A stretch of 64,000 nucleotides of DNA from Cranoglanis bouderius (GCA_023630585.1 CM042542.1:22136100-22200099), one strand, 5' to 3'; shown: positions 23,230 through 35,205, numbered from the stretch's first letter. The notes: generated by a model from the letters alone, not told the origin. A program made the numbers and translations.

Positions 23230-25090
23230 TGTTTTTATTATTATTCTTACACTCACAAAGAAACATACATACAGAGGATTTACAAAATGTACAATCCTTA
23301 TACCGCCAAAGGAAATAAACAGAAAGAGATGAAAATATACAAAAATGAACCAAACACATTATCAGTGGAATAACTTAAAATGTATAAACAGGAGAAACCC
23401 AGATAGCATGTAGTAATGGGCCCGAGCTCGGCAGCCCCGCGGCTCCTGCGGCTCAGACTCGGCATCGGCATGTATAATCCGGGCCGAATGTGGCCCACAG
23501 CTCACTCTGGCACATGTGTGTTTGTTACAGCGGTAAAGTACTAGGCCAGTTCTTGTTCTCCATATTTAACTAGCCCAGATCTGGCTTTAGAGTCTGGGCC
23601 ACTTCTGGCAATGACTCGGCTTCGTTCAATCAGATACATTGATGGAGCAATAATTATATGATTAACATAAAATTTACTTAATTCCCTGACAGGATCTGAT
23701 AATGTGTTAACTTCACGTTTAATGTCGTGAATTTGTCAAAAAACAAAATATCTGAGGTAAAACATTAAATTAAAAAAAATAATAGTAGAAGACAGAACAT
23801 TCACTAATATTTATAACAGTAGCAAATATATTTAGATATAATGCAGCAGGTTGTTCTTTTATATGCTTTTATTTAATTTAAAGGCGCTTCATTGCGCTCT
23901 CAGGTGATTTCATCTTCACTCACACAGCAGTGGGAGGGGTCTTGTACCTGTAGTAATGGGAGATGCCCACCATGTTTGTGCGGTTTGGACACAAACAAAA
24001 CAATGGATTATTTACCAAGAGATATGAGGCCATTTAGATAAAACAATTGGGGTAAGCATCGATTCATATTTACATTTGGAGTATTTTACTTTGCAGATGT
24101 TCATAAAGGACCTTGTAAAAAGTGAATGTTCACGCTGCACTAATCTTTGACGAGCAGCACTCTGACCCGTGTATATACAAGTAGAAAGAGCAGGTCGTTT
24201 GTATTTTTACTTTCCACACTCTTCTTATTTTTATGAATGCAATTGTATTAAGTGAACGCTTTTTTATTCCATATTTCTTCAAGGACAGTAAAGGTTTTTA
24301 GTGAGAGTTAAGAGGATTTGTTTTTATTATTAAGTAATAGGCTACTATAACTCCACACATTTGTTTCTCAATGGTGGCTTTTAAGCTGGGCAGATGAACG
24401 CTGTCTGTATATTCAAACACTGGTAACCTTTGTTATTACACATATATTTCACAGAAAGACTTGTGTAAGTTTTAAGTTTACATTCATACTGAATGTAATG
24501 AAATGGTACATACAGGACTAATTTCAAATCTTGTATAACAATGACGTATTTCCGTAGCCGGTGGCTACTGATTGGATGATGGTCTTACTGAATGGAGATA
24601 AAGGTGTCCACGCCTGGAGGTTAGGGTTCAACATGTCAGTTTTGGAATTCAGTCACTGAGGTAATGTTTCTGCTCCTGATATACTGATGACCGTTTTAAT
24701 TTTACTGTTTAAAACATTATTCACAGTGTTACTGTAAAGTTTAGTTAGGTGACCATTTTTAGGTGAACTGATATAAGCCTTTTTAAAAACACAACTGAAA
24801 CTAATTAAATGGATAAAAGCTTTCTTTAAAGACAAATTGACATTTTTAGTACCCCAAAGAACCTTTTAGTGATTGTAAAAAAAAAATAATAATAAAAAAT
24901 AAAAAAATTCTGAATGAGTGTACAATAAGATTATATTTGTTTTTTTGGGGTTTTTTTTGTTTGTCAGCTTACAGCAAACAATCTTGTTTTAGCTTCATGT
25001 TAATATATAAATAGACTATTTTTCATGTTAGTTGATGTTCATAATGTATTAACTGATGTTAACATTCAGCTTTTAAAATAAAAATGGAGG
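23230..25090. other. intergenic with a GC-richer repeat-like patch
   Basis: 23400-23650 is G+C-richer, containing GGGCCCGAGCTCGGCAGCCC, and has the look of a dispersed repeat seen in fish, but it has no second copy here. The rest is AT-rich with no supported exon. Confidence 0.4.
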
Positions 25091-25310
25091 TAACACTTTG
25101 CAATAAGGTTTTATTTGTTAACATGAAATAACGATGAACAAAACCTTTTCAAACACTGTATCTGTTAACATTAGGTAGAGTTCATTATGAATTAATATGA
25201 AAGAACAATTGTATTTTTATTAAGTAATATTAAAGTTCTGTAGAAAAATAGTTCTTTGTTAGGTCATGTTAGTCAGTGTGTTAACGAATGGGACCTTATA
25301 GTAAAGTTAT
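25091..25310. mobile_element. MITE with TAACACTTTGCAATAAGGTT ends
   Basis: The left end TAACACTTTGCAATAAGGTT and the right end (reverse complement ATAACTTTACTATAAGGTCC) are imperfect inverted repeats enclosing about 220 bp of non-coding DNA. It resembles a widespread teleost hAT-type MITE. A degenerate relative may lie at 25750-25960 (AGCACTTTACAATGTTGACA). Confidence 0.65.
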
Positions 25311-27964
25311 GCCAAATGAGTTATTACAAGCGGGTAAATGCTTGGTTTGACCTAATAGAACAGATCCAGATTTCATGATCATGTATAAAATGGTGTAAAA
25401 TGTGAGTATAAAATAGATAAATCACAAGAGAGGGCAATCTGTAGTACATCAGTCTTTCTATATGTCTGCATAGAGCTTGACATAATGGGGCTGGTTTGCA
25501 GTACATCAGTCTTTGCCAGTGTGTGCAGATTAATGGCAGACTGTTGTTTATGATTCAGCGTGTGAATGTATGGTATTTTAGGAATGTTACCACTAGACTC
25601 AGGCCACTGCAGAGAATAAACTGCTGATAACTTTTCAACATACTTGAGCTTTTTCACTCCTTTAATTACTAATTGCTTCATAACTGATGAAACAGTTTAC
25701 TGTTTATGTCTTTATTCCGGCTTTTTAACAAACACACTCAGGTCTCCTCTGTAGCACTTTACAATGTTGACATTAGTTATTGCATTAGCTCACATCAACA
25801 AACAATGAGCAATATATTTTATAGCATTTATTCATCTTGAACAATTTTTGACTAACATTAAGCACATTCTTTCATAGTGCTTTAACTAAAGTTAACAGAG
25901 ACAACATCAGTAAATGCTGTAGAAGTATTGTTCATTGTTAGTTCATGTAAAGTTTAACCAAAAGACCAAATAAGAACAAATGTCTGTAGTCCAAAGGAGT
26001 TCATGAAGAATGTAATGTTCAGGTATGTGTTCAAACTCAAAGGTTGATATATTTATATCTAATGGGATTGTCAGTGTATTTATTGAAAATGTGTTATATT
26101 GATTCTAACAAAGAATTTGAAACAAAGATTAACATTGTTTATGATTTTTTTTTTTTCCACAGACATAAAGATCACTGAAGCAGCCAGGCTCAGCACAGAA
26201 GAGGCTGAAAACTATGAGATGTACACAGTTAGGGTTAGACACTCTGTCATACACTTGACACTCTGTTTGTTTTGTTACAGCCAGCACATCGCAGTTACAT
26301 ACTGTATGTTAGCCACCGCTATCACCGTGTCATACTATATGTTTGCTACTGCTAATTCACGAAGTGTCATGTTTTGAGTGTTCAACTATTAGTTCCTGTA
26401 ATATCATGATGTATGTTTTCCATAGTTAGTTCGTGTGATACCCCACTGTGTATTTACTACTGCTAGTTGTTGCAACTCCATGCTGTGTGTTTACTACTGC
26501 TAGTTCTAGCTATTTGAGAGATTGTATATTCTTAGTTACTGCACCTTACGAAGTCATGAAGCCTTCCTAAAACATTGCTGTTGCCCTGTGTCCCTTTCCA
26601 CATGTTTGCCGAATAAAGTGACGAACTTTTGACCGCAACTGTGTCCAGCCCTCTTCCTGTGGCGTAACAATAATTAACTAAATTCCTTAAATTAACCAAT
26701 AATCAATGTGACTGTTGAGTCTTTTTTACACCATGTAAACTGAACTTTATCTGGATACTCATGTCTCCATATAACAAGCAAATCAAGTGTTGAACAGATT
26801 ATTCAATTCTTATTCAATTCAAATCCCATTTTCCAAAAATTATAATCTGACAAAGAGCTGTGTTTCTTGAATAAAATAGAAATGACATTTAAATTTCCTG
26901 CAAATAAAAATACTGCTTTCCTTTTCAGCAAATCATGAATTCCCCTGACATTTAAAGAACAAATCCACAAAGATACCAATGTGCAATATTAGCAATACCT
27001 TCCCTCAAATAAGAACAAAACATCTTCCCATCACATCAATAACATCATTCTTATGTGAATTTGACCTTAATATTACTGAACTCAAAGCTGTAGGGCTAAA
27101 ATATATAGAGGGTTAATTATTTATCCCACTGCTCTCCTATAAACAAAGACGGAAAAAGGTGCAGAGAAGGTAATGTGCGTTTTAATTTATTATTTAAATA
27201 TCTGACTCCATTTAATTAATTATCTGACTCCATAAAATAATCTAGTTAGTGCCAGAAGTGTTAAAGTGTCTAAGCAGCTTCAAGCAAAGCTTTCATTAAA
27301 ATGACGTTTTATTTAGCTTCTTTATTAAACCATTATGTTGTTAGCTCAGAGGTTTCTATCAGTGAGCAAGCCTCAGCCTTTCCTATCTTACTTGTCAGAG
27401 GTTCTGTTTAAACTTGTGAGTATTAGCCTTTACTTTTAGCTTGTCAGAGGTCGATTTCAAATGTGTCTGATGTACTATAACTTTAGCTTAAGAAACTATT
27501 CCTAGTAAACATATAAATCATGCACTCTTACTGCATCATATCTTTTCAGAAGAAATACTGAGTATATAGAGATAAAATAAATTAATTTAATACAAAAAAT
27601 CACAATTGAAGATAAACATAAAATAAAAACAAAGGTAACTTACAGAATTATGGTCAGCGTCACGGACATAGGATGTGTGATGGAAAAGCATCGATGGCAA
27701 AAAGCCCTTCTGATGTTACTTCCTTTTTCTGATGTTACATCGCCCCTTTTCTTGGTATTCTACTGAGCAGATCCTCTTATACCCCTGAGCCTGTTTGAAA
27801 TGTATAGTGACCAGGATACCAAATGGAAATGAAACCATGTGTTTTATGGCAGGATGAACCCTCAGCTGATCAGCTCACCTTAAGGAACTGTATTTTATTA
27901 TGTTCCTGAGAACGAGTCGGTGGGAACAAAAGGCAAAATGTCTCCCATGCAAACCAGGGGGTGC

Positions 27965-27966
<2 letters not shown>
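25311..27966. other. intergenic; possible LTR-like end at 26.6 kb
   Basis: 26260-26670 contains imperfect repeats of a TACTGCTAGTT motif and ends AATAAAGTGACGAACTTTTG ... GCGTAACAA, which looks like the 3' end of an LTR. A poly-T acceptor-like site precedes a short open stretch at 26161-26240 but no good donor follows. Otherwise nothing recognised. Confidence 0.35.

Positions 27967-28039
<73 letters not shown>
27967..28039. repeat. (GT)n microsatellite
   Basis: About 36 uninterrupted GT units. Confidence 0.97.
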
Positions 28040-28040
<1 letters not shown>

Positions 28041-28544
28041 AGAAAGAGCACATATTACAACATATATTGTAAATGTTATTTCCTAAACGTCTATGATATT
28101 TATATCATCACCACATCGTTCACCATGAAATATGGATAAAACTGATACTAAACATGCCCTGAGTAATACTGTTATTAAACACAGTTTAGATGATCAGGTT
28201 AAGTTCACATGGTATCTCTGAAACACGTTCCTGATCATTTTAACCTTAAATCAAATTACTGCCCCAATTTAAAACTTTACTACAAAACCTTTAAATAACT
28301 CTGACGAGCAACAGATGAACATCTTGATTATATACTCATAACAGATTAATAGAACATTTCTGTCCACTACATAATCTGTCCTCAGATAACTGTGTGTGTT
28401 AAAGTGTGTGTTAAAATGTAAACATAAACTTAAGCATAAAATAATGTAAATATTCAAGAATTAGAAAGATTCACTGATTTCATCCATTTAAAATAAAATA
28501 CACAAACTGATGGATGAGACTGGAGAAGTCATTATAAGTTGCAT
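28040..28544. other. intergenic, nothing recognised
   Basis: AT-rich, only short frames. Confidence 0.5.
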
Positions 28545-28704
28545 TTTCAGTTGAATTTGGGGAAACCACTTGAAGCATTCGTTGTGTTGAACTATTTCAA
28601 TGGCTTTTGTTTGATTTGTTCATTGCAAACAGCTGAAAGTCTATAAATTTTAACAATAAACCTGATTTGCAACGGGGGGTTGAGTAATTTTGATTGCAAC
28701 TGTA
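28545..28704. mobile_element. Tc1-like end fragment
   Basis: The segment ends GGGTTGAGTAATTTTGATTGCAACTGTA, whose reverse complement begins CAGTTGCAATCAAAATTACT next to a TA. This is a Tc1-type terminus. Only one end is present. Confidence 0.55.
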
Positions 28705-28717
28705 CGTGACAACTCAC

Positions 28718-28800
28718 CCGAGATTCTTTTTAAGCATGAGTACGACCTGCTTTAACAAGTCCTTTGTCAGGTTTTGATCGCCGGCCGCTCGTTGGGTCAT
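28718..28800 (-). CDS. candidate first coding exon, unrecognised gene
   Basis: On the minus strand an ATG in moderate context (GCTAAAATGA) opens MTQRAAGDQNLTKDLLKQVV and runs 83 bp to a strong donor (CGG|GTGAGTTG). A poly-T acceptor-like tract lies upstream near 28855-28865, so the exon could begin with a short 5' UTR. A Tc1 fragment begins 13 bp into the presumed intron. No matching second exon was found. No family recognised. Confidence 0.3.
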
Positions 28801-29796
28801 TTTAGCTTCCAGATGAACCGACCTTGTTTACAAGGTTTGATAAATCTTCTGGGAAAAAAACAACAAAAGAACATTTTAAACAAATCATGTAAATGTATAT
28901 AATGAAATGTATATAAATAGGTATACACACCACTCGCATGTCAGAAAAGTTTACATCATCCACAACACCTGGAGCGTTAGAGATCCTGTTTAAGCATTGC
29001 ATCAGAGCCGGGACTCGCTTATAAATGAATGTTCTTAATGATAATAATCCGAGATAATAAAACATACTTACTGTTAAGATAGACAGCCATCTTTTCTTGA
29101 AGTACGCTTATGTTTCAAAATAACAAAATTTGCCAGAAAAAGTCATTTGAGAATGAAGATTCACTTATACCACACAGATGCTAACACAGCTGTATGGGTT
29201 GATACTGACCGGTGTGACTGACTCCGTTTTTAAACATCATGTGTGCGCATTCGGGGATAAATTGTGAAAAGCAGGGCTCACACTTAATCATTAACATAAA
29301 CACACCATAAACAATCACTGACATCCGACGACTGGCCAATACATCCCAGGAAGAACATGTCCAAACATGTTCTACCCCAGCAGCCTGGAAGGACAGGCCA
29401 CCACACGTCACACACACACACCTGTCAATCAGGGTGACAGAGGGGGTCATAAATCACATCATAAATCAATCAGTTTGACACAAAGTGTATGTTATAGCTA
29501 CTCATGCCTAGCAGAGCATCACCAGGGAAGAAGATAAGCAGATGGTCGTGTCTATGGGTCGCACACTTCAAGCAGTAATTAAATGCAAAGCATTTGCAAC
29601 CAAGTCCTAAATATGATGACATCATTTAAGATTCCATTAAATTGTCCGATTAATTTTATTCAGATGAAACATGTGGACTTTGTATAAAATGACCTGCAAT
29701 TCCTACACAGTTCACCTGTTATGGATGTAAATACCCTCAAATTAAAGCTGACAATATGCACTTTCACGTCTTCATTAATGTGCTGGAGTACAGAGA
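28801..29796. other. intergenic; possible further minus-strand exon
   Basis: 28935-29065 is open on the minus strand (contains MQCLNRISNAPGVVDDVNFS) but its donor is poor and the family is not recognised. The remainder shows nothing firm. Confidence 0.3.
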
Positions 29797-30072
29797 TTAA
29801 ACAATGAAAACTGGGTCACTGATGGATTGCATTGCACTTCTTATGGTCTCCTTGATGTCTATGTCCACCACATCTTCAAGGGTGATGGTGGCTGTCTGGG
29901 GTGTATCACCTAACAGCACATGAAGAACTGCTGGGCTCACACCTGTCAGACGAGGGCCACCATGAAGGAAAGAATGGCCCATGATTCTCCTTGCCATGAT
30001 AAACATCTCATTCTGCACCAACACTTGGGAGGTGTAAGGGATCAGGTGGTCAGGTTGGTCCTCAAACAGCAC
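29797..30072 (-). CDS. HECT-like (G2E3-like) terminal exon fragment
   Basis: Minus-strand open segment encoding a peptide starting LFEDQPDHLIPYTSQVLVQN and including ARRIMGHSFLHGGPRLTGVS, ending with a stop after ISDPVFIV. This resembles the middle of the HECT-type domain in the teleost-expanded proteins annotated as G2/M phase-specific E3 ubiquitin ligase-like. A pyrimidine-rich acceptor (GTTCCCTTTAG) lies just upstream near 30083, but an in-frame TAA lies between it and the open segment. The catalytic cysteine region is not included, so ligase activity cannot be claimed. It may be a terminal exon or a dispersed fragment. Confidence 0.5.
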   Translation of the reverse strand: MLFEDQPDHLIPYTSQVLVQNEMFIMARRIMGHSFLHGGPRLTGVSPAVLHVLLGDTPQTATITLEDVVDIDIKETIRSAMQSISDPVFIV

Positions 30073-30078
30073 AGTGCA

Positions 30079-30739
30079 GCATTAATGTCCTAAAGGGAAC
30101 TAATCAAACCATAGAGAAAGCACAAAGTAACTGTTTATGTTTTAAGGGCTTTTCAATTTTATTCAACAGTCCAGTAGGGAATGAAGAACTACATACTTAC
30201 TACATTATGGAAAACTTTGACAAACATTTGGATTGTGAACAAAGGAACAAAGAAACAAAAGGGGTTTAAATACATGAACCAAAACGAGAGTTAACATAAA
30301 ACACCTGAAACTCATAAATGCACATTAGAACATAACCAATGAGAACACAGGGGCGGAGACAGGACATGAACAAAAACAAAGACACACGTTGCGAAGTAAA
30401 CAAAACGAGAGTCACAGAAATGCGGAAGTGGGGAAATCCTAACAGAGGGACTGGTTATATTAAATATATATAGTGAAAATATATATTTTGGTCTGCCTTT
30501 ATGTCTCTTTTGAAGCTTGAAAACCTCCTTCAAAAAAAAACATCTGCAGTATTTAAAAAAGGTTGAGATGGCATATGGGTGAGTAAATTTTAATACTGAA
30601 AATGTGCATTTTTAGGTGAACTAATGGTTTAAGAATAGACCGCAAAACATATGTGGTTATTCACATAGAATTTTTACTTCAGGATAACCCATACCCTTAA
30701 GTGAATTTTGATAGAATAACCTTACCTCACCTGCAATGA
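30079..30739. other. intergenic, nothing firm
   Basis: AT-rich. A patch at 30340-30460 (around AGGGGCGGAGACAGGACATG) resembles dispersed fish repeat sequence but has no second copy here. Confidence 0.4.
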
Positions 30740-30942
30740 TCAACCCTTAGTTTTTTGAATTTCTTTTTGTTTTTTTCTGTTTTTATCTTTCTTCTTCTTC
30801 TTCTTTTTTGCTCGGGGTTCAGAATCTGATGATCCTGAGGAATCTGAAGAGTCATCACTGGACTCACTCTCCTGTGACACAGCTGTAGTTGATGATGATG
30901 CCTGTCCAGGTGAATTAACTGCTTCACACCTCAGAATAAGTG
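30740..30942 (-). CDS. candidate CCDC106-like gene, exon 4
   Basis: Minus strand. Acceptor CTCTGTTATAG precedes 30942. The exon encodes ALILRCEAVNSPGQASSSTT, then a Ser/Asp-rich run (SSDDSSDSSGSSDSE) and a Lys-rich run (KKKKKKKDKNRKKQK), ending at TGA (30740). A donor-like GTGAGG follows at about 30731, so an alternative continuation in another frame is possible. The acidic-serine tract followed by a lysine tract, after a coiled coil, is the order seen in CCDC106-type proteins. The C-terminal folded part of that family was not found. Confidence 0.45.
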
Positions 30943-31564
30943 CTATAACAGAGAACAATTACAAATATATTGAGAGCATAAAACTAGAGGTAAAATCAGA
31001 TTGCTAAAAATAGTATGAACCACACTTACTTTAGTTTTATTTTGAAGTTTTAATATTTTAGCACATTTTCACAAATTCATTTTTGGTTAAAGACCTTGGC
31101 TGCAACATCCCTGTTCATCAACCAGTCATATGACAGGGTGTGAGAGAAAAACACTCCAATGTCTCACTGATTATTATTCAGCAATAAAGAATTTCACCCT
31201 CAGGCTCTGGAGCATTTTCTTTTCCAATGCAATAATTCTCCTGACTGAAATCATTTTATATTATTTTAAATGACATTTTGCAACATACTTGCCAACACGA
31301 TTGTTCTCAAAGTACAGTCCCCTGTACTGGAACAGCAAGGCCAATTCTATTGTTTTCACTATACATTGAAGACATTTGGGTTTGAGATCAAAAGATGAAA
31401 AAAGATGTGTCTAGATGTGTTAAACAACTTAGAACATAGTACCTTTTGTGTGAACCCAAAGGATAGGTCCTGTTTATAACTTTAATCCCTAACGGAAAAA
31501 CGTGTGAACGTTTAAACATCAATCATAAAATGCACCACTGAAATCATTTTCCACATCCCTGCTC
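30943..31564. other. intron of the candidate gene, first part
   Basis: AT-rich with no recognised element. Confidence 0.4.
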
Positions 31565-31704
31565 CCGGCTACATGTGTGTCGTCTGTGTGTTTGTGTTGT
31601 CCGGCTACATGTGTGTCGTCTGTGTGTTTGTGTTGTCCGGCTACATGTGTGTCGTCTGTGTGTTTGTGTTGTCCGGCTACATGTGTGTTGTCTGTGTGTT
31701 TGGT
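31565..31704. repeat. 36-bp tandem repeat, nearly four units
   Basis: The unit starts CCGGCTACATGTGTGTCGTC and continues with CTGTGTGTTTGTGTTGT. Copies begin at 31565, 31601, 31637 and 31673. Because 36 is a multiple of three it reads as a 12-residue repeat (YMCVVCVFVLSG), but the location in an intron argues against coding. Confidence 0.95.
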
Positions 31705-32042
31705 AACCTCTGGCTTACAGACAGACCCCGATCTGAGTGTGTGTGTGAGTTAAAGGTACAGACAGGAGCAGTCTACCTACAGTCTGTGTTAATAATAAGA
31801 CATTATTATAAAAGCTCACAGAGCTGATGTTATGTTTTATTTAGTAGTTAATTTAACATGCTAACATGTAAACAATAAGTTAATATTAAATGACTTACAT
31901 TTTTAGACTCAATATTGTCTGTTTTTGTTACATTTCACCACTGAACATATTTCCAAAAAAAGCTGCAGTAGGTCCTGCTCCTTTTTTCCTCCTAAATTAT
32001 TTTATTCAGACAGGAGATTTCTTATTTATTTCATTTATTTCC

Positions 32043-32044
<2 letters not shown>

Positions 32045-32114
<70 letters not shown>
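32045..32114. repeat. (AT)n followed by (CA)n
   Basis: AT run to 32108 followed by CACACA. Confidence 0.96.
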
Positions 32115-32116
<2 letters not shown>

Positions 32117-32232
32117 AATATTATTATGGTTTTAAATATTGGTTATGATACAGTGAAAATCTCATATTGCTGCAGCTCTATGGGGGACTGTATGTTTTCC
32201 CCAGAAAAGAAATTCACCACCCTATTACATAC

Positions 32233-32366
32233 CATCCTCCAGTCTTGATCGGAGGTCATTTCTGTCATCTGTCAGAGAGTTGACTTTTTCCTGAAGATGA
32301 AGAATCTTCTGCTTTTGAATCTTGTCAGTTTTGCTTTGTCAAGAGCAATCTGTACAGTAGGTGCTT
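32233..32366 (-). CDS. candidate CCDC106-like gene, exon 3 (frameshifted)
   Basis: Minus strand with acceptor TTTTTCTTGTAG and donor GGATG|GTATGT. The first part reads APTVQIALDKAKL in the frame coming from exon 2. The rest is a coiled-coil heptad pattern (KIQKQKILHLQEKVNSLTDD, then RNDLRSRLED) in the frame that fits exon 4. The two frames differ by one base near 32308-32313, so a single-base deletion (or a read error) breaks the gene. With 135 rather than 134 bp all phases would agree. Confidence 0.5.
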
Positions 32367-32658
32367 CTACAAGAAAAATCAAATATATGTAACTTGGCTA
32401 CAGGAAAAAAAAACATAAATCTGCTGAATCAGAATCAGGATCAGAAGTGAATTAGACCAATTTCAAGATACATAATTAAGAAGTCTAAACATTAACGGAT
32501 ACATTTTGCAAACAAAATAGTGTAAATAAAAAAAATAAATTCAAACAGAAAACAATTTTACTTCATCAATGATCTGTCTTCATGGGTCTTAATGTAGAAA
32601 AGGCTACAAACAAACCTGCTTCTTCACTGCTGTATTGCAGGCTGAAGTCCTGAATGGT

Positions 32659-32660
<2 letters not shown>

Positions 32661-32695
<35 letters not shown>

Positions 32696-32697
32696 AA
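32661..32697. repeat. (AAAT)n microsatellite
   Basis: Tetranucleotide run AAATAAATAAAT in the candidate gene's intron. Confidence 0.95.
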
Positions 32698-33163
32698 AAC
32701 CCCAAATGAAAATGCAGCATATGAATAGTATAGGTATCAACACATAAACTGATAAATTACTCAACGGTGGAAAAGAGGCTGAAAAAATATGGTGAAAGCA
32801 AATTGTTATTAATCCTAATAAGCCGTAATTATAAATGTTGATGGTATGATTTAGTTTGTACACATTTTGTGTAAGAACAGGATTACCAGCTAATTCCTAA
32901 CCACCTGGGCTGAACTGTCTTGTGGCCTTGTGTGTGTCAGCAAGTTTCAAGTCAGAGTTTCAACTGAAGAACAATCATATTTTGATTTAAGGTCACAAGG
33001 ACAAAATAAATGTAATAAACCGTATGTGCATGGATGAGTCGTTAATTATAATGTTGATCAATTCTGTTTAATTTCTGAATATTCTTGTTTTGAGGGGAGG
33101 GGAGTATCGTCACGAATTCACCCCACTTTACTCACTGTTTGGCTGTTGTGTTCATTTACTTAC

Positions 33164-33214
33164 CTGCTGATGAGGATGCTGTATTTTCACACTGAGTCTT
33201 GTGTGCAGATACAA
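33164..33214 (-). CDS. candidate CCDC106-like gene, exon 2
   Basis: Minus-strand exon of 51 bp between acceptor CCTTCCCTATAG and a perfect donor CAG|GTAAGTAAA. It encodes VSAHKTQCENTASSSA in phase with exon 1 (phase 1 in, phase 1 out). Confidence 0.5.
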
Positions 33215-33317
33215 CTATAGGGAAGGGAAGCATCACCGTGAAATAAACACGTGAAAGCGCATAAAAATTATACCACAAGCAGCAACAACCAACATGCTAC
33301 AGGTAGGTGGTACTTAC

Positions 33318-33396
33318 CATATACATCAGAACTGTATTTGTGCAGGTTTTTAGTCATTTTCCTCCCACTTCTCGTTGTCTTTCTGGTCTCATCCAT
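33318..33396 (-). CDS. candidate CCDC106-like gene, exon 1 with start codon
   Basis: Minus strand. ATG at 33396 opens MDETRKTTRSGRKMTKNLHK and ends YSSDVY with a strong donor (TATG|GTAAGTACC). The ATG-to-donor stretch is 26 codons plus one base, in phase with exon 2. The basic N-terminus may act in nuclear targeting (inference). The promoter would lie in 33470-33900; no TATA box was seen. Together the four exons look like a small host gene whose identity as CCDC106-like is tentative. Confidence 0.5.
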
Positions 33397-34277
33397 CCTA
33401 CACAAATGGACGTCCTCTTCTCGTTCACCTGCTGCTTGGCGTGTATCTGCTGCTTAATGGCGCTACTACATCATCCTCGGACTGGTGACACAGTACAGAT
33501 ATTTAGTGTGTTATTTTATCTCTAAACCCAATATGAAGCTCTGGTGCTTTTTCAACATCTTTGCAATTGTCCCAACTTGTAAGTGTTCCCAAAAACCGGG
33601 CAAATCCATAAAGTTTTACTTTAGTTAAGATATGTTTATGTTTACGCCCCTGCATGACTGAAATATGGTAGGTCCTAATTGCACCGGAAATAGATCGCTG
33701 TGGCAGAAGAATTGTTTTTTTACCCTGGATTTTGGCGCCGCCTGAGTTTGAAGCGTTAGTGCATACTGATAAATGTGATGTGTGATGAATTAGAGTAACA
33801 ATGTTACTTACAAAATGACTGCTTTTTGTGATTCAGAAACACTCTACTAAAAGGAAACTCAAGCTCATTAAATGGCTTCAAAGGAAACCGTTGCTGACAA
33901 GCAGAGTAAAGTGTTCAAGATGTGGCCTATTGTATGGATAGCTACCAGTTAACCAGCTAGTTCAGGTCACACAGTGTTGGATGTTTGGGACGGGGGCGCC
34001 ATCACATGAGGATCGCTCCCACTGTTGGGGAGTTGGAGCTGTGAGTTGGAGACTGTGTGTTTACATTTTTTGTCGTGATTCTGGAAAACGTTGCCATGGT
34101 CAGTGCTGCTGCATCAAGAACTGCCATAGTAGGTCACGCTGTCATCCAGCGACAAAACTGGACAGTGGAGTGTTTTTTCTATAGCAAGATAGCCTCCAAC
34201 TCATAGCTTCAACTCACCAACATAAACAGCAATCCTCACAGGATGGCACCCACGTCTCAATATGTACTGTGGCTAGC
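33397..34277. other. 5' flank of the candidate gene; intergenic
   Basis: Contains the presumed 5' UTR (33397 to about 33470 on the minus strand). 33660-33760 is G+C-richer (ATTTTGGCGCCGCCTGAG). No core promoter elements could be named with confidence. Confidence 0.35.
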
Positions 34278-34279
34278 TA

Positions 34280-34641
34280 CAACCCCAATTCCAAAAAAGT
34301 TGGGATGCTGTGTAAAATGTAAATAAAAACAGAATGCAATGATTTACAAATCTCATAAACCCATATGTCATTCACAATAGAAAATAGAAAACATATCATA
34401 TGTTTAAACTGTGGAAATGTAACATTTTAAGGAAAAAATAAGTTCATTTGAATTTGAGGGCCACAACATGTCTCAAAAAGTTGGGACAGGGGCAACAAAA
34501 GACTGGAAAAGTAAGTGTTTCTAAAAAGAAACAGCTGAAGGAACATTTTGCAACTAATTATGTTAATTGAATAACAGAATAATGCATTCTGTTTTTATTT
34601 ACATGTTACACAGCGTCCCAACTTTTTTGGAATTGGGGTTG
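34280..34641. mobile_element. Tc1-type MITE, 362 bp
   Basis: Begins CAACCCCAATTCCAAAAAAG and ends with its exact inverted counterpart, flanked by TA on both sides (34278-34279 and 34642-34643). The interior is non-coding. It matches a very common teleost non-autonomous element with terminal TTGGGA/TCCCAA boxes. Confidence 0.93.
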
Positions 34642-34751
34642 TACATTAACTAGCAGCTGTTCTTAATGATTATAGTAGCTAGTGTTTTAAATGAACAATT
34701 CTCTGTTTGAAGTCATATTAATGAATAAATTGAGCTTCATTCAGTGACATA

Positions 34752-35205
34752 CAGTACTGTGCAAAAGTTTTAGACACATGCAAAGAAATGCTGAAGAGCA
34801 AAGATGACTTCAAAATAATGAAATTAAATGTTTCTACATTTAAAAATAAATATCGCAAAGAGCAGTAAACAGTAGTAAATGAAACAAAGTCAATATTTGG
34901 TGTGACAGAAAATAAAAATAAAAATAAAAATAGTCGTCTCCGATACAATGTGTGCAGTTTTATAAGGAAATGAGCTGGTAAGTTTTATTGAGCATCTTGC
35001 AGAACCAGACACAGTTCTTCTGGACACTTTGACTTTCGCACTCACTTCTTATTTCTGCAGTGAAACCCAGCAGCCTTCATTGTGTTTACTGTCTGAAAAG
35101 TGTCTCTTATGTAATATGCTGCTTTCTTTAATGACATACAAACATTTTTCTGTTACATTTCATTTTGTGCTAGAAAACTAATGTTTGGGAATCTAAAATG
35201 TTGTC
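34752..35205. mobile_element. Tc1-type relic, reverse copy of 14241-14668
   Basis: Starts CAGTACTGTGCAAAAGTTTT next to a TA. It runs as the reverse complement of the element at 14241-14668, with a short AAAAT repeat expansion near 34908-34930. Confidence 0.75.

Noticed and set aside
26161..26240. Possible exon after a poly-T acceptor (KITEAARLSTEEAENYEMYT)
   Set aside because: The acceptor is plausible but the only donor candidate is weak and the following sequence looks like an LTR end. No family recognised.
31890..32248. Open frames with long YI repeats around 32.05 kb
   Set aside because: Caused by the (AT)n tract.
32600..32650. Extra minus-strand exon between exons 2 and 3 of the candidate CCDC106-like gene
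   Set aside because: The possible acceptor/donor pair yields stops or mismatched phases. Exon 2 joins exon 3 directly in phase.
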